Shown here: one piece after another, positions 24,849 to 38,625 of the stretch
Layout: each line of letters opens with the position of its first letter
Position numbering within the stretch: the first letter of the stretch is position 1
Assembly: GCF_001592365.1 (NCBI RefSeq)
Contig: NZ_BCWU01000017.1
Span: 1-64,000 of the forward strand
Direction of reading: 5' to 3'
DNA length: 64,000 nucleotides
Source of the DNA: Gordonia hydrophobica NBRC 16057
Lineage (GTDB): Bacteria; Actinomycetota; Actinomycetes; Mycobacteriales; Mycobacteriaceae
Translations under genes and position numbers: made by a program
Notes under the pieces: model-generated
Database searches by the model: none
What the model saw: only the letters and a program-made list of their open reading frames with translations
Told to the model about the DNA's origin: nothing

Positions 24849-25900
24849 GAGAGCGCCGATCGCCGCGCACCGACCACGAACGCGATCAGCACCGGACCGC
24901 CGATGAGGGCGGTGAGCACACCGACCGGGACCTCTTGCCCCTGTCCGACGAGGCGGCCGAGGATGTCGGCGGTCAGCAGCAGGCACGGACCGACGATGAG
25001 GGACACCGGAATCACGAGTCGCAGGTCGGGACCCACGAGCGCCCGCACCAGGTGCGGGACGGCCAGGCCGAGGAAGGCGATCGGACCGACGATCGCCGTC
25101 GCCGCACCGCAGAGCAGTGCGATCGCGACCAGGCCCCAGGCGCGCACCAGTCCGGGGCGCACGCCCAGGGCGCGCGCGGTGTCGTCGCCGAGCGCCATCG
25201 CGTTGAGGGCCGATGACAGGGCGAATGCACCGACCAGCCCCACGACGACGATCCAGACCACCGGCAGCGCCTCGGATGCGGTCCGGGCGGCCAGCGACCC
25301 CACGCGCCAGAAGCGGAACGAGTCGAGCACGGCTTCGTCGAGCAGGATCACCGAGTGAGTGACGCCGCTCAGTACTGCCGCGAACGCGACGCCCGCCAGC
25401 GTGAGGCGGACCGGCGAGCCGGCGACGAAGCGGCTCGCCGAGAACATCAGCACCACGCCGGAGGCGAAGAACGCACCGGCGAGGGCGAAGACCAGAGTGT
25501 TGCCGACACCCGCGGATCCGAGCACCGCGAGCCCTACGACCACGCCGAACGACGCGCCGGCGTTCACCCCGAGGATCCCGGGGTCGGCGATGGGGTTCCG
25601 AGTGATGGCCTGCATCAGCACACCGGCGACGGCCAACGCCGCACCGCTGATCACGCCGGTGATCGTCCGGTTGACGCGGAGCACTCCGACGATGTTCGCG
25701 ACATCGGTGTCGCCGATGCCGAACAGCGCCTCGATCACGGCGCCGATCGGCGTGGCGCGAGCGCCGAGCGACAGGCTCAGCACCACGACGACGAACAGCG
25801 CGAACACACTGAGCGGCAGAATCAACCAGGCGCGACGCGGCGTTCTGCGGATCCTCGTGTCAGCGGCGTCGGTGGCCGGTTCGAGGAATGTATCGGACAT
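24845..25900 (-). CDS. Iron-siderophore ABC permease (FecCD family), first subunit
   Basis: The 351-aa FecCD permease has RVNRTITGVISGAALAVAG, MQAITRNPIADPGILGVNAG and GPIAFLGLAVPHLVR. It is the first gene of the minus-strand operon. The start codon at 25900 lies one base from the iron box, and a TAGACT hexamer eight bases upstream would give a leaderless transcript, so repressor bound at the box would sit on the -10. Confidence 0.92.
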   Translation of the reverse strand: MSDTFLEPATDAADTRIRRTPRRAWLILPLSVFALFVVVVLSLSLGARATPIGAVIEALFGIGDTDVANIVGVLRVNRTITGVISGAALAVAGVLMQAITRNPIADPGILGVNAGASFGVVVGLAVLGSAGVGNTLVFALAGAFFASGVVLMFSASRFVAGSPVRLTLAGVAFAAVLSGVTHSVILLDEAVLDSFRFWRVGSLAARTASEALPVVWIVVVGLVGAFALSSALNAMALGDDTARALGVRPGLVRAWGLVAIALLCGAATAIVGPIAFLGLAVPHLVRALVGPDLRLVIPVSLIVGPCLLLTADILGRLVGQGQEVPVGVLTALIGGPVLIAFVVGARRSALS

Positions 25901-25901
25901 G

Positions 25902-25920
25902 TTTGGTTAGTCTAACCAAT
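25902..25920. promoter_or_regulatory. IdeR/DtxR-type iron box in divergent promoter
   Basis: TTGGTTAG-T-CTAACCAA (25903-25919) is a perfect 8+1+8 inverted repeat and differs from the mycobacterial IdeR consensus (TTAGGTTAGGCTAACCTAA, from memory) at only a few outer positions and the centre. It overlaps the leaderless -10 of the permease operon (minus strand, TAGACT at 25914-25909) and lies where a -35 (TTTGGT, 25902-25907) would serve the plus-strand -10 TAGGAT at 25925-25930. One site can therefore silence both directions when iron is plentiful. Confidence 0.88.
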
Positions 25921-25938
25921 CCCGTAGGATCTCCGACC

Positions 25939-26883
25939 ATGACATCCTCCCCCTCTCTGATGAGACGGTCGATCCTCGCCGCGTCAACGCTCATCGCCGT
26001 GCTCGCCATGCTTCTCACCGCCTGCGGATCGTCGAGCTCGGACGACGCCGCGGGCTCCGGCGACCCGTACACCGTCGAGCACGCGATGGGCACCACCGAG
26101 CTGCCCGGCGTCCCCGCACGCATCGTGGTGCTCGACTCCCCGCACCTCGATGCGCTGGTGGCCCTGGGCATCACACCCGTCGGCGCGCCCGAAGTGCGTG
26201 TGGGACAGGGCTTCCCGGCGTACCTGGCCGACAAGCTCGCGGACACCGAACCCGTCGGCGGCATCGCCGAGCCCGACATCGACGCCATCGCCAACCTGGC
26301 GCCGGACCTGATCATCGGCGCCAAGGTGCGCCACGAGGCGATCTACGACCAGCTGACCGCGATCGCTCCCACGGTGTTCTCGGAGAACAGCGGCACCGAC
26401 TGGACCGAGCAGGCCACGATCACCGCCGCCGCAGTGAATCAGTCCGGCCGGATGGCCGAACTGCTGCGCGCGCTGGACGAGCGCGCCGTCGAGGTCGGAA
26501 ACAAGGTCGGCGCCAAGGGGACGACCGCGTCCATCGTGCGTTTCCGCCCGGACAACTTCCGGCTGTACGGCCCGCAGACCTTCTCCGGGTCGCTGCTCAC
26601 CACCATGGGCTTCGACCTCGGTGACCGTGACTGGAACGAGTACTCGATGATGGAGCTGAGTCCGGAGTTGTACGAGCAGATCGACGGTGACGTCGCGTTC
26701 TACATGAGCCCCGGCGGCGACGCCGACGCCTCCTCGCAGAAGACCATCACCGCGCTCTGGTCGGGCATTCCGTCGGTCAAGGCGAACAAGGCGTTCGAGG
26801 TGGAGGACGACACGTGGATGGTCGGCATCGGGGTCATCGGCGCCGGCCTGGTCCTGGATCAGGTGGAGGACAAGCTCGCGTGA
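25939..26883 (+). CDS. Iron-siderophore ABC substrate-binding lipoprotein
   Basis: The 314-aa lipoprotein has signal peptide LAASTLIAVLAMLLTACG with lipobox LTAC. The periplasmic-binding fold of the FecB/FhuD class follows: VEHAMGTTELPGVPARIVVLDSPHLDALVALGI, LAPDLIIGAKVRHEAIYDQL and the C-terminal SVKANKAFEVEDDTW. It captures ferric siderophore and hands it to the divergently encoded FecCD pair. The ATG at 25939 is eight bases after a TAGGAT -10 (leaderless); the frame upstream of it is not coding. It ends in a GTGA overlap with the ATPase. Confidence 0.9.
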   Translation: MTSSPSLMRRSILAASTLIAVLAMLLTACGSSSSDDAAGSGDPYTVEHAMGTTELPGVPARIVVLDSPHLDALVALGITPVGAPEVRVGQGFPAYLADKLADTEPVGGIAEPDIDAIANLAPDLIIGAKVRHEAIYDQLTAIAPTVFSENSGTDWTEQATITAAAVNQSGRMAELLRALDERAVEVGNKVGAKGTTASIVRFRPDNFRLYGPQTFSGSLLTTMGFDLGDRDWNEYSMMELSPELYEQIDGDVAFYMSPGGDADASSQKTITALWSGIPSVKANKAFEVEDDTWMVGIGVIGAGLVLDQVEDKLA

Positions 26884-27665
26884 GCCCGACCCGTGGCTCC
26901 GTCCTGTCGGCCCGCGGCCTCACCGTCGAGTTCGACGGCGCGGTCGCGGTCGACGGGGTGGATCTGCAGATCCCGACCGGCGGCTTCACCGTGATCCTGG
27001 GGCCCAACGCGTGCGGCAAGTCCACCACGCTGCGGGCGATGTCGCGGGTCCTCAAACGGCAGGCGGGCGAGATCGCCTTCGACGGTCGTGCGCTGGAGAC
27101 GTACGGCAGCAAGGAGCTGGCGCAACGGATGGGCCTGCTGGCACAGGATGCGGTGGCGCCCGAAGGCATGCGCGTGGCCGACCTGGTCTCACGGGGTCGC
27201 CATCCGTACCACTCGGCGTTCCAACGCTGGACCGCCGAGGACGACGCGGCGACCCGCGCGGCGATGGCGGCCACCCGGACCACCGACTTGGCTCAGCGGT
27301 ACGTCGACCAGTTGTCGGGCGGTCAGCGGCAACGCGTCTGGGTGGCGCTGCTGCTGGCCCAGCAGACTCCGCTGCTGCTGTTGGACGAGCCGACGACCTT
27401 CTTGGATATCGCCCATCAGTATGAGCTGCTCGACCTGTTGAAAGAACTCAACGACGACGGGAAGACCGTCGTCGCCGTGCTGCACGATCTGAATCAGGCG
27501 GCGCGCTATGCGGACACGCTGATCTTGATGAAGCAGGGACGGATCGTGGCGTCCGGTTCTCCGCGCGAGATGATCACCGCGGAGCGGGTGCGCGAGGTGT
27601 TCGGCCTCGACGCAATCGTGGTGGACGACCCGGTGACCGGTTCACCGATGGTCGTGCGTCGGTGA
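26880..27665 (+). CDS. Iron-siderophore ABC transporter ATPase (FecE-like)
   Basis: The 261-aa ATPase has Walker A GPNACGKSTT (unusual NAC in place of NGS/NGA), LAQDAVAPEGM Q-loop, LSGGQRQRVWVA signature, LLLLDEPTTFLD Walker B and VLHDLNQAARYAD. The GTG start at 26880 overlaps the binding-protein stop. It powers the permease pair encoded on the other strand. It converges with the DUF2853 gene, 16 bp away. Confidence 0.92.
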   Translation: MSPTRGSVLSARGLTVEFDGAVAVDGVDLQIPTGGFTVILGPNACGKSTTLRAMSRVLKRQAGEIAFDGRALETYGSKELAQRMGLLAQDAVAPEGMRVADLVSRGRHPYHSAFQRWTAEDDAATRAAMAATRTTDLAQRYVDQLSGGQRQRVWVALLLAQQTPLLLLDEPTTFLDIAHQYELLDLLKELNDDGKTVVAVLHDLNQAARYADTLILMKQGRIVASGSPREMITAERVREVFGLDAIVVDDPVTGSPMVVRR

Positions 27666-27681
27666 ACCGGTCGCGCGGCGA

Positions 27682-27999
27682 CTACTTGAAGACGTCGAGC
27701 TTGCCGTACTTCTCGGCCAGCAGGTAGTACACGGCCAGTCGCGGATTCGGCTTGCCGTTCTTCATGGTGGCCAGCACGTCGGCGATGGCCGCGTCGAGGT
27801 CGGCATCGGGGTCGGTGAGGCCGAGCTTCTTCTTCAGGAAGTTCTCCCGGACGGTCTTGAGCTCGGCGGGGTCGCTGGCGGAGACCAGTGAGGCGTCGCG
27901 ATTGCTCAGGACGAGCCGGTACGTCGCAGCCATCTTGTCGACGACGTCGACGTCGGCCTCGGGGGCGTACTCGAGGACGCTTGCGCGTGCATCGGTCAT
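27682..27999 (-). CDS. DUF2853 family small protein
   Basis: The 105-aa soluble helical protein has VLEYAPEADVDVVDKMAATYRLVLSNRDA (cited in parts: VLEYAPEADVD, YRLVLSNRDA), ENFLKKKLGL and the C-terminal NPRLAVYYLLAEKYGKLDVF, the features I associate with DUF2853. It has no known function. ATG 27999 with AGGAAGGT upstream; the 37 extra codons open in the frame do not look coding. It is monocistronic. Confidence 0.8.
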   Translation of the reverse strand: MTDARASVLEYAPEADVDVVDKMAATYRLVLSNRDASLVSASDPAELKTVRENFLKKKLGLTDPDADLDAAIADVLATMKNGKPNPRLAVYYLLAEKYGKLDVFK

Positions 28000-28224
28000 G
28001 AAGAGGACCTTCCTTCCAGAGTCTGTTTCCTCTGCCAGCGCACAGTACGCGCGGCCACCGGCGACGGCAGGGCGAGCGGCGGAGTCCTGGCGGACTGATG
28101 CGGTCGCCATGCCGCGTCACCTGCATAGTGAGACGAAACTATAGATTTATCGCACTCGACTGCCTACCGTGGAGATCACCGGGTCGGATGCAGGGTTCGA
28201 CCCCGCTGCGAATGGGGAACGACG
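28000..28224. other. Divergent intergenic region
   Basis: 225 bp between two divergent genes. I see no gene, riboswitch or convincing operator in it; an AT-richer patch at 28135-28152 (ATAGATTTAT) is the best place for promoter elements. Confidence 0.4.
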
Positions 28225-29436
28225 ATGGCGACGACGATTCCGACGCGACATCCAGCGGAGCCGGTCGCGGTCCCCGGCGGCATCGAGATCTTCGGCCGAC
28301 TGCTGGGTGTCGGCAGGCCGTCGCCCGAGCAGTTCGCCCGATTGGGCGCACTTCTCATGGTCGGTGACCCGGTGATGGACGCCGTCGTCGCCGAGATGGC
28401 CGACGCCGGGATGCGCCACACTCGGCCGCTGTTCGAGCAGGCGCTGGTCGCAGGCATCGACTCGGTCGAGGACGCACCGCCGACGATGATCGAGTTCTTC
28501 CGCTCCATGGAGGCCACCCCGGACTGGGTGGATCCCGACCAGGTGGCTCTCGCCGCGCGGGTGATGCAGAGCGGTGGCGCCGACGGGCTCTACATCGCAC
28601 GGGACGTCGCGCTGATGGGCGGCTACCAGTTCTCCGGCTTCAACCAGACCCTGCTGCGGACCGGCGCCCTCACCAAGGGGTCCAACAAACGGTTCGCCGA
28701 GACCTCGCGATGGGCGCTCGACGTGATCAGCGAAGGCGGACTCGCCGTGCACGGCACCGGATACTGTTCGACGATCCGCGTCCGGTTCATCCACTCGATG
28801 GTCCGTCGGCACGTGGAGGCGATGCCCGATTGGGACACCGGCCGGTGGGGGTTGCCGATCAATCAGACCGACATGGCGGCAACTCTCGTCGGATCGCTGG
28901 TGGCGCCGTCGATCGGCGTCGCAGGCCTGGGACTGGTGAACAACCGTCGCGAGTACGAGGCGATCGCGCAACTCACGCGCTACGTCGGATGGTTGATCGG
29001 CGTCGACGACGACTATCTGCCGCGCGACTTCCGGGACGCCGTCCGGATTCTCACGCACACCTCGGCGGCCCTGTCCGTGCCGGACGAGACGTCGAGAGAA
29101 CTGGCGTCGCCGATGGCCGACGACCCCGACCAGTGGCACTACGACTCGCTGCCCGCACTGCGACGCCGGGTGGCGAAATCGCAGCATCTCGGCATCGCCC
29201 GGGTCTTCCTCGGCCGCCGCGCACTGCGGCATCTCGGCGTCGACGACTCGGCGCTCCCCTGGTATCCGCCGATGATCTTCGGCGTCAACCTGTTCCGGTC
29301 CGCCGCGGCGCAACTGCCGGGAGGCCGACGACGCGCAGCGCGAGCCGGCCTGCGGCGAGCCGAAGCGTTCATGGCCACCATGGCCCCGACCCCCGTCGTC
29401 ATCGGCGACTCCTCCGAGATCGCCCGAGCGGCGTGA
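28225..29436 (+). CDS. MpaB/DUF2236 oxygenase-like protein
   Basis: The 403-aa soluble protein has the DUF2236 (MpaB/latex-clearing-protein) domain: helical core with LMGGYQFSGFNQTLLRTGALT, RWALDVISEGGLAVHG, VRFIHSMVRRHV and LPINQTDMAATLVGS. In this superfamily a histidine in the xxxHSxVRxH/T helix ligates haem in rubber oxygenase Lcp, a Gordonia enzyme; here RFIHSMVRRH is the equivalent. No Tat or Sec signal is present, so it is probably cytosolic and not an Lcp itself. The substrate is unknown. Confidence 0.8.
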   Translation: MATTIPTRHPAEPVAVPGGIEIFGRLLGVGRPSPEQFARLGALLMVGDPVMDAVVAEMADAGMRHTRPLFEQALVAGIDSVEDAPPTMIEFFRSMEATPDWVDPDQVALAARVMQSGGADGLYIARDVALMGGYQFSGFNQTLLRTGALTKGSNKRFAETSRWALDVISEGGLAVHGTGYCSTIRVRFIHSMVRRHVEAMPDWDTGRWGLPINQTDMAATLVGSLVAPSIGVAGLGLVNNRREYEAIAQLTRYVGWLIGVDDDYLPRDFRDAVRILTHTSAALSVPDETSRELASPMADDPDQWHYDSLPALRRRVAKSQHLGIARVFLGRRALRHLGVDDSALPWYPPMIFGVNLFRSAAAQLPGGRRRAARAGLRRAEAFMATMAPTPVVIGDSSEIARAA

Positions 29437-29485
29437 GTCCGTGCACTAGTGTCCACATTCGACAACCGATGGAGAGGAGCGGCCG

Positions 29486-29959
29486 GTGACCGCTGAGGAC
29501 ATCCGGGCGATCGAGACGCTCAAATACCGTTACCTGCGCGCCGTCGACACCAAGGACTGGGACGGCCTCGCAGCGACGCTCACCGCTGATGTGCACACCG
29601 ATTACGGCTCACAGTTCGGTGGCCGCCCGTTGGCATTCACCAGCCGTGACACCGTCATCGACTACCTCCAGCAGGCGATGGGCGGAACACTCGTCAGCGA
29701 GCACCACGTGGGGCATCCGATCATCGACATCGATCCCGACGACCCCGCGCGGGCGACGGGAAGCTGGTATCTGCACGACACCGTGATCGTGCCCGACCAC
29801 GATGTGATGATCACCGGCGCCGCGTTCTACACCGACACCTACCGCAAGACCGACGACGGATGGCGGATCAGCTCCACCGGCTACCAGCGGACGTACGAGG
29901 CGACCAGCAGACTGTCCGCCGTCGACTTCCATCTGACCCGAGGCGCCGCACTCCCCTGA
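29486..29959 (+). CDS. SnoaL-like/NTF2-family protein
   Basis: The 157-aa single-domain cone-shaped alpha+beta protein has IRAIETLKYRYLRAVDTKDWDGLAATLTADVHTDYGS (seen as KYRYLRAVDTKDWD), strand pairs and YTDTYRKTDDGWRISSTGYQRT, the typical SnoaL_4/NTF2 pattern with a buried pocket for a small hydrophobic ligand. It may be an isomerase, cyclase or lyase-like enzyme. The GTG at 29486 follows GGAGAGGAG. It is 49 bp downstream of the DUF2236 gene and probably co-transcribed. Confidence 0.85.
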   Translation: MTAEDIRAIETLKYRYLRAVDTKDWDGLAATLTADVHTDYGSQFGGRPLAFTSRDTVIDYLQQAMGGTLVSEHHVGHPIIDIDPDDPARATGSWYLHDTVIVPDHDVMITGAAFYTDTYRKTDDGWRISSTGYQRTYEATSRLSAVDFHLTRGAALP

Positions 29960-29980
29960 CCGAGTGCCTGCCACCTCGCC

Positions 29981-32353
<2,373 letters not shown>

Positions 32354-32377
32354 TCTTCCGCATCGCCGACGCGAGTG

Positions 32378-34522
<2,145 letters not shown>

Positions 34523-34679
34523 GATGAACAGCCTAAGTGATGCCCGAAGACTGTGGAGAGTACCGGACCGCACCATGCCTCATCGGCTTCTTCCGTAACC
34601 GGCACAAACGCCTGCGCCGACGACTAATTTGGGCTGTGGTCACGGTGCCTGTCGGCACCGGGTTTCAGCGAGAGGCGCC

Positions 34680-35711
34680 ATGCAGAGCATCAATACCGCG
34701 ACGGGAACGGTCGGAGTGGACCGACTCGGCGTGACGCTCACCCACGAACACATCTTCGTGCTCAATGAGGACTATCGCCTCAACTTTCTGCGCGGGTGGG
34801 ACGACGACGCGCAGATCGCCGCCGCCGTCGATCAACTCACTCGACTCAAGGCCGCGGGCGTCGACACGCTGATGGACGTCTCGGTGGCCGGACTCGGGCG
34901 CAACGTGGAGCGAATCGCGAAGGTCGCCGAGCAGGTCGATCTCACCATCGTGCTCGCCACCGGCTTGTACACCTTTCACGATCTGCCGTTTCAGTTCCAT
35001 TACACGGGCCCCGACCTGGGCCTCGACGGCCCGGATCCGCTCGACGAGGCGTTCGTCCGTGACCTCACCGTCGGGATCGGCGACACCGACATCAAGGCGG
35101 CGTTCCTGTTCTGCGCCATCGAAGCTGAAGGGCTCAGCGCAGGCGTCGAACGGGTGATGCGCGCGGTGGGGCGCGCCGCGGTCGCAACCGGCGCCCCGAT
35201 CGTCGTCCACACCAACCCGCACACCAAGTCGGGGCTGATCGCCCAACGCGTTCTCGCGGGAGAGGGCGTGGACCTGACGCGGGTGCAGATCGCTCATTGC
35301 GGCGACACCACCGATCTGGACTACCTCATGCAGGTGGCCGACGCCGGTTCCACGCTGGGCATGGACCGGTTCGGCGTCGACGTCCTCCTCCCCTACAGTG
35401 AGCGCTTCGCCACGGTGACCGCGCTCATCGAGAAGGGTTATGCCGATCGAATCGCGTTGTCGCAGGACGCTTTCTGCTTCAGCGATTGGTTCGAGGACGA
35501 TCAGCGGCGGCTGGTGGCGCCCGACTGGGACTACTTCCAAGTGACCGGCCGCGTGATTCCGGACCTGCTCGCCGCGGGCGTGGAACAGCAGGTGATCGAC
35601 ACGATCATGCGGTACGGCCCGCGCGACTTCCTTGCGCCGCCGCACAGCACCCCTGCTGCCCTCGCGGTGGCAGATTTCAATAAATCTGGACTTGGTCCAA
35701 AAAACAGGTAG
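34680..35711 (+). CDS. Phosphotriesterase-family amidohydrolase
   Basis: This 343-aa TIM-barrel hydrolase of the PHP/PTE family has LTHEHIFV (HxH metal pair), VDVSVAGLGRN-like loop (MDVSVAGLGRN), PIVVHTNPH, VQIAHCGDT and the final Asp in ALSQDAFCF. The usual carbamylated Lys position reads IKAAFLFCAIEAEG, so the bridging residue may be Glu rather than Lys. The natural substrate could be a lactone or ester. ATG 34680 with GCGAGAGG upstream. Its last codons carry the furA promoter. Confidence 0.82.
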   Translation: MQSINTATGTVGVDRLGVTLTHEHIFVLNEDYRLNFLRGWDDDAQIAAAVDQLTRLKAAGVDTLMDVSVAGLGRNVERIAKVAEQVDLTIVLATGLYTFHDLPFQFHYTGPDLGLDGPDPLDEAFVRDLTVGIGDTDIKAAFLFCAIEAEGLSAGVERVMRAVGRAAVATGAPIVVHTNPHTKSGLIAQRVLAGEGVDLTRVQIAHCGDTTDLDYLMQVADAGSTLGMDRFGVDVLLPYSERFATVTALIEKGYADRIALSQDAFCFSDWFEDDQRRLVAPDWDYFQVTGRVIPDLLAAGVEQQVIDTIMRYGPRDFLAPPHSTPAALAVADFNKSGLGPKNR

Positions 35712-35714
35712 TAT
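35687..35714 (+). promoter_or_regulatory. furA-katG promoter with dyad
   Basis: The -10 TAGTAT (35709-35714) lies six bases before the furA ATG at 35721, giving a leaderless transcript, and it overlaps the stop codon of the upstream gene. A 13-bp inverted repeat TGGAC-TTG-GTCCA (35687-35699) plus an A-run (35699-35704) lies upstream in the -35 area. In mycobacteria FurA represses its own operon from an AT-rich site just here, so this is the likely FurA operator (inference). Confidence 0.65.
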
Positions 35715-35720
35715 CGAGTC

Positions 35721-36200
35721 ATGGCAGCCATCGATTACACCGCAGAGATCCGAGGCGCCGGGCTGAGAGTGACCCGGCCTCGACTGGCTGTCCTGGCGGC
35801 TCTCGACGCACACCCACACGCCGAGACCGAGGCCGTTCTGGCCGCGGTGCGCGAGGCGTTGCCCGGGGTGTCGCGCCAAGCCGTCTACGACGTCCTGCAT
35901 GCCTTGACCGATGCCGGACTGATCCGACGGATCCAGCCGTCGGGTCACGTGTCGCTGTATGAGACCCGGATCGCCGACAATCACCACCACCTCGTGTGCC
36001 GCGTCTGCGGTGACGTGCGCGACGTCGACTGCGCGGTCGGTGAGGCTCCGTGTCTGGAAGCGGCGAACGACCACGGTTTCGCGATCGATGAGGCCGAGGT
36101 CATCTACTGGGGCGTCTGCCCCGACTGTGCGACGAACAACGACTCCGCGCACGGAGCAGAACGGCTCCGTGACGGTCCGCCCACTGAACCCCATCGCTGA
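35721..36200 (+). CDS. furA: Fur-family repressor of catalase-peroxidase
   Basis: The 159-aa Fur protein has winged helix [22 protein letters not shown], metal/dimer domain [17 protein letters not shown] and the second Cys pair VCPDCA. Three consecutive His with HLVC and two CxxC pairs are standard Fur zinc and regulatory sites. Location immediately before katG and the shared promoter identify it as FurA, which responds to peroxide and iron and represses furA-katG. Leaderless ATG. Confidence 0.93.
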   Translation: MAAIDYTAEIRGAGLRVTRPRLAVLAALDAHPHAETEAVLAAVREALPGVSRQAVYDVLHALTDAGLIRRIQPSGHVSLYETRIADNHHHLVCRVCGDVRDVDCAVGEAPCLEAANDHGFAIDEAEVIYWGVCPDCATNNDSAHGAERLRDGPPTEPHR

Positions 36201-36226
36201 CCAGCGATAATGTGAAAGGAACCGCA

Positions 36227-38431
36227 GTGTCCGATCAACAGCCCGACGCGAACGCAACCGGCTGCCCGGTGCACGGTGGCCAGATGGCCGCGCCCTCCGA
36301 AGGAGGCGGTAATCGTGACTGGTGGCCGAAGCAGCTCAACCTGAAACTCCTCGCCGAGAATCCGGACGAGGGCAACCCCATGGACCCGGACTTCGACTAC
36401 GCGAAGGCCTTCGAATCGCTCGATCTCGATGCCGTCCGCCGCGACCTCGAGACGCTGATGCACGACTCCAAGGCCTGGTGGCCTGCGGACTACGGCCATT
36501 ACGGTCCGCTCTTCATTCGCATGGCCTGGCACTCAGCGGGCACCTACCGGGTGGCCGACGGTCGCGGCGGTGGCGGCCACGGCATGCAGCGCTTCGCCCC
36601 GCTGAACAGCTGGCCGGACAACGCGGGTCTGGACAAAGCCCGACGGCTGCTGTGGCCCATCAAGAAGAAGTACGGCAGCAAGCTCTCCTGGGGCGACCTG
36701 ATCATCTTCGCGGGCAATGTGGCGCTGGAGTCAATGGGTTTCCAGACCTTCGGCTTCGCAGGCGGTCGTACCGACAAGTGGGAGCCGGAGGAGATCTACT
36801 GGGGTCCCGAGACCACCTGGCTCGACGACCAGCGGTACACCGGCGAGCGCGATCTCGACAATCCGTTGGCGGCGGTGCAGATGGGTCTGATCTACGTCAA
36901 TCCCGAAGGCCCCAACGGCAATCCGGATCCGCTGAAGTCGGCAATCGACATCCGCGAGACGTTTGCGCGCATGGCGATGGACGACGAGGAGACGGTGGCG
37001 TTGATCGCCGGCGGCCACACCTTCGGCAAGACGCACGGCGCCGCCGACGCCGGCCAGTACGTCGGTCCGCTGCCCGAAGACGCCCCGCTGGAGACCATGG
37101 GTCTGGGATGGAAGGGCTCGTTCGGCACCGGATCCGGCGTCGACGCGATCAGCTCGGGCATCGAAGGCGCGTGGAACAGCACGCCGACCACGTGGGACAA
37201 CAACTTCTTCTGGACGTTGTTCGGCTACGAGTGGGAGACGTACACCGGGCCGGGCGGCGCGGTGCAGTGGCGACCCAAGGACAATGCAGGCTCCACCAGC
37301 GTGCCGGACGCGGGTGACCCGGAGAAGCGTCACCAGCCGATGATGCTGACCAGTGACATCGCTCTGCGTGAGGATCCGATCTACGGTCCCATCTCACGAC
37401 GCTTCCTGGAGAAGCCGAGCGAGTTCGCCGACGCCTTCGCTCGCGCGTGGTTCAAGCTGACCCACCGCGACATGGGCCCCCTCTCGCGCTACCTGGGCAA
37501 GGAGGTGCCCGCAGAAAAGCTGATCTGGCAGGATCCGGTGCCCGAGGCGACTTACCAGCAGATCGACGCGTCGGATGCCGCGACGATCAAGCAGCAGATC
37601 CTCGATTCGGGTCTGACGGTGTCGCAGCTGGTCAAGACCGCATGGGCGGCCGCCGCGTCGTACCGCGGCTCGGACAAGCGAGGCGGCGTCAACGGGGCGC
37701 GCATCCGCTTGGAGCCGCAGCGCAGCTGGACGGTCAATGAACCCGCGGAACTGGACAAGGCGCTGACCGTGTTGGAAGGCGTCGCCGAGGCGTTCAACGC
37801 CGAAGCCGGTGCCAAGCAGGTCTCGGTCGCCGACGTGATCGTGCTCGGTGGCGCCGCGGCGATCGAGAAGGCGGCCAGTGCGGCCGGTCATCGCGTCGAG
37901 GTACCCGTCTCGCTCGGCCGTACCGACGCCGCGCAGGAGGACACCGACGTGGAATCGTTCCGCGTCATGGAGCCGCGGTGGGACGGCTTCCGCAACTACC
38001 TCGCTGCGGATGCGCCGATTCCCGCCGAGTACCTCCTGGTGGACCGGGCGCAGTTGCTGCAGGTGTCCGGGCCGCAGATGACCGCCCTCATCGGCGGACT
38101 GCGTGTCTTGGGCGCCAACTACGGCGGCGCGCAGGAGGGCGTGCTCACCGATCGGCCCGAGGTGCTCTCGAACGACTTCTTCGTGAACATCCTCGATATG
38201 GAGGTCGAGTGGACCGAGGCCGCCGACGGCACCTATGTCGGCAGTGATCTGGCCAGCGGTGAGCGCAAGTGGACGGCTACGCGTGCCGACCTGGTCTTCG
38301 GTTCGAACTCGCAGTTGCGGGCTCTCGCCGAGGTGTACGGCTCGGACGACGCCACGGGCAAGTTCGTCGACGACTTCGTCGCCGCCTGGGCCCAGGTGAT
38401 GGACAACGACAGGTTCGACCTGCACTCCTGA
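36227..38431 (+). CDS. katG: Catalase-peroxidase
   Basis: This 734-aa haem bifunctional catalase-peroxidase is the full family length. Distal pocket [11 protein letters not shown] (Arg, Trp, His), proximal [13 protein letters not shown], and the Trp-Tyr-Met adduct residues (Trp of AWHSAG, Tyr of LIYVNPEG, Met of [12 protein letters not shown]) are all present, so it should be active. It removes hydrogen peroxide and in mycobacteria activates isoniazid. The GTG at 36227 has GAAAGGA six bases upstream. It is co-transcribed with furA and followed by a strong terminator. Confidence 0.97.
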   Translation: MSDQQPDANATGCPVHGGQMAAPSEGGGNRDWWPKQLNLKLLAENPDEGNPMDPDFDYAKAFESLDLDAVRRDLETLMHDSKAWWPADYGHYGPLFIRMAWHSAGTYRVADGRGGGGHGMQRFAPLNSWPDNAGLDKARRLLWPIKKKYGSKLSWGDLIIFAGNVALESMGFQTFGFAGGRTDKWEPEEIYWGPETTWLDDQRYTGERDLDNPLAAVQMGLIYVNPEGPNGNPDPLKSAIDIRETFARMAMDDEETVALIAGGHTFGKTHGAADAGQYVGPLPEDAPLETMGLGWKGSFGTGSGVDAISSGIEGAWNSTPTTWDNNFFWTLFGYEWETYTGPGGAVQWRPKDNAGSTSVPDAGDPEKRHQPMMLTSDIALREDPIYGPISRRFLEKPSEFADAFARAWFKLTHRDMGPLSRYLGKEVPAEKLIWQDPVPEATYQQIDASDAATIKQQILDSGLTVSQLVKTAWAAAASYRGSDKRGGVNGARIRLEPQRSWTVNEPAELDKALTVLEGVAEAFNAEAGAKQVSVADVIVLGGAAAIEKAASAAGHRVEVPVSLGRTDAAQEDTDVESFRVMEPRWDGFRNYLAADAPIPAEYLLVDRAQLLQVSGPQMTALIGGLRVLGANYGGAQEGVLTDRPEVLSNDFFVNILDMEVEWTEAADGTYVGSDLASGERKWTATRADLVFGSNSQLRALAEVYGSDDATGKFVDDFVAAWAQVMDNDRFDLHS

Positions 38432-38450
38432 TCCTGTCCGACCACCGCTG

Positions 38451-38484
38451 AGATCCCGCCGGAACGACGTTTCCGGCGGGATCT
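38451..38484 (+). terminator. Terminator of furA-katG
   Basis: Perfect 14-bp stem (AGATCCCGCCGGAA and its complement) with a six-base loop, starting 20 bases after the katG stop; no long T-run. Confidence 0.8.
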
Positions 38485-38523
38485 GCGCTGTGCGAAGTCT
38501 TGTCGCTCACTATGCCGCAATGG

Positions 38524-38545
38524 CATACTCAACAAGTTGCATATG
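38524..38545. promoter_or_regulatory. Imperfect 22-bp dyad upstream of LLM oxidoreductase
   Basis: CATAnnCAACAAGTTGnnTATG is a 16-of-22 symmetrical site around CAACAAGTTG. It overlaps a possible promoter (TTGTCG at 38500-38505, CATACT at 38524-38529). It nearly fits the KstR-type pattern TnnAACnnGTTnnA (7 of 8 fixed bases), but other TetR operators look similar. The binding protein is not known. Confidence 0.45.
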
Positions 38546-38625
38546 GACGATGCACGCCGAGACGCGCCAGATGTACCGGGATCGCCGGGGCTCGGGGCGT
38601 CGAAACCACAGAGAGGTTGACGGAT

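Noticed and set aside
23094-25358. 754-codon open frame on the plus strand
   Set aside because: It runs antisense to the reductase and permease genes and codes for Arg/Thr/Ser-rich filler; shadow.
28225-29436. Latex clearing protein (rubber oxygenase)
   Set aside because: It lacks an export signal and the surrounding genes; only the broader DUF2236/MpaB family is supported.
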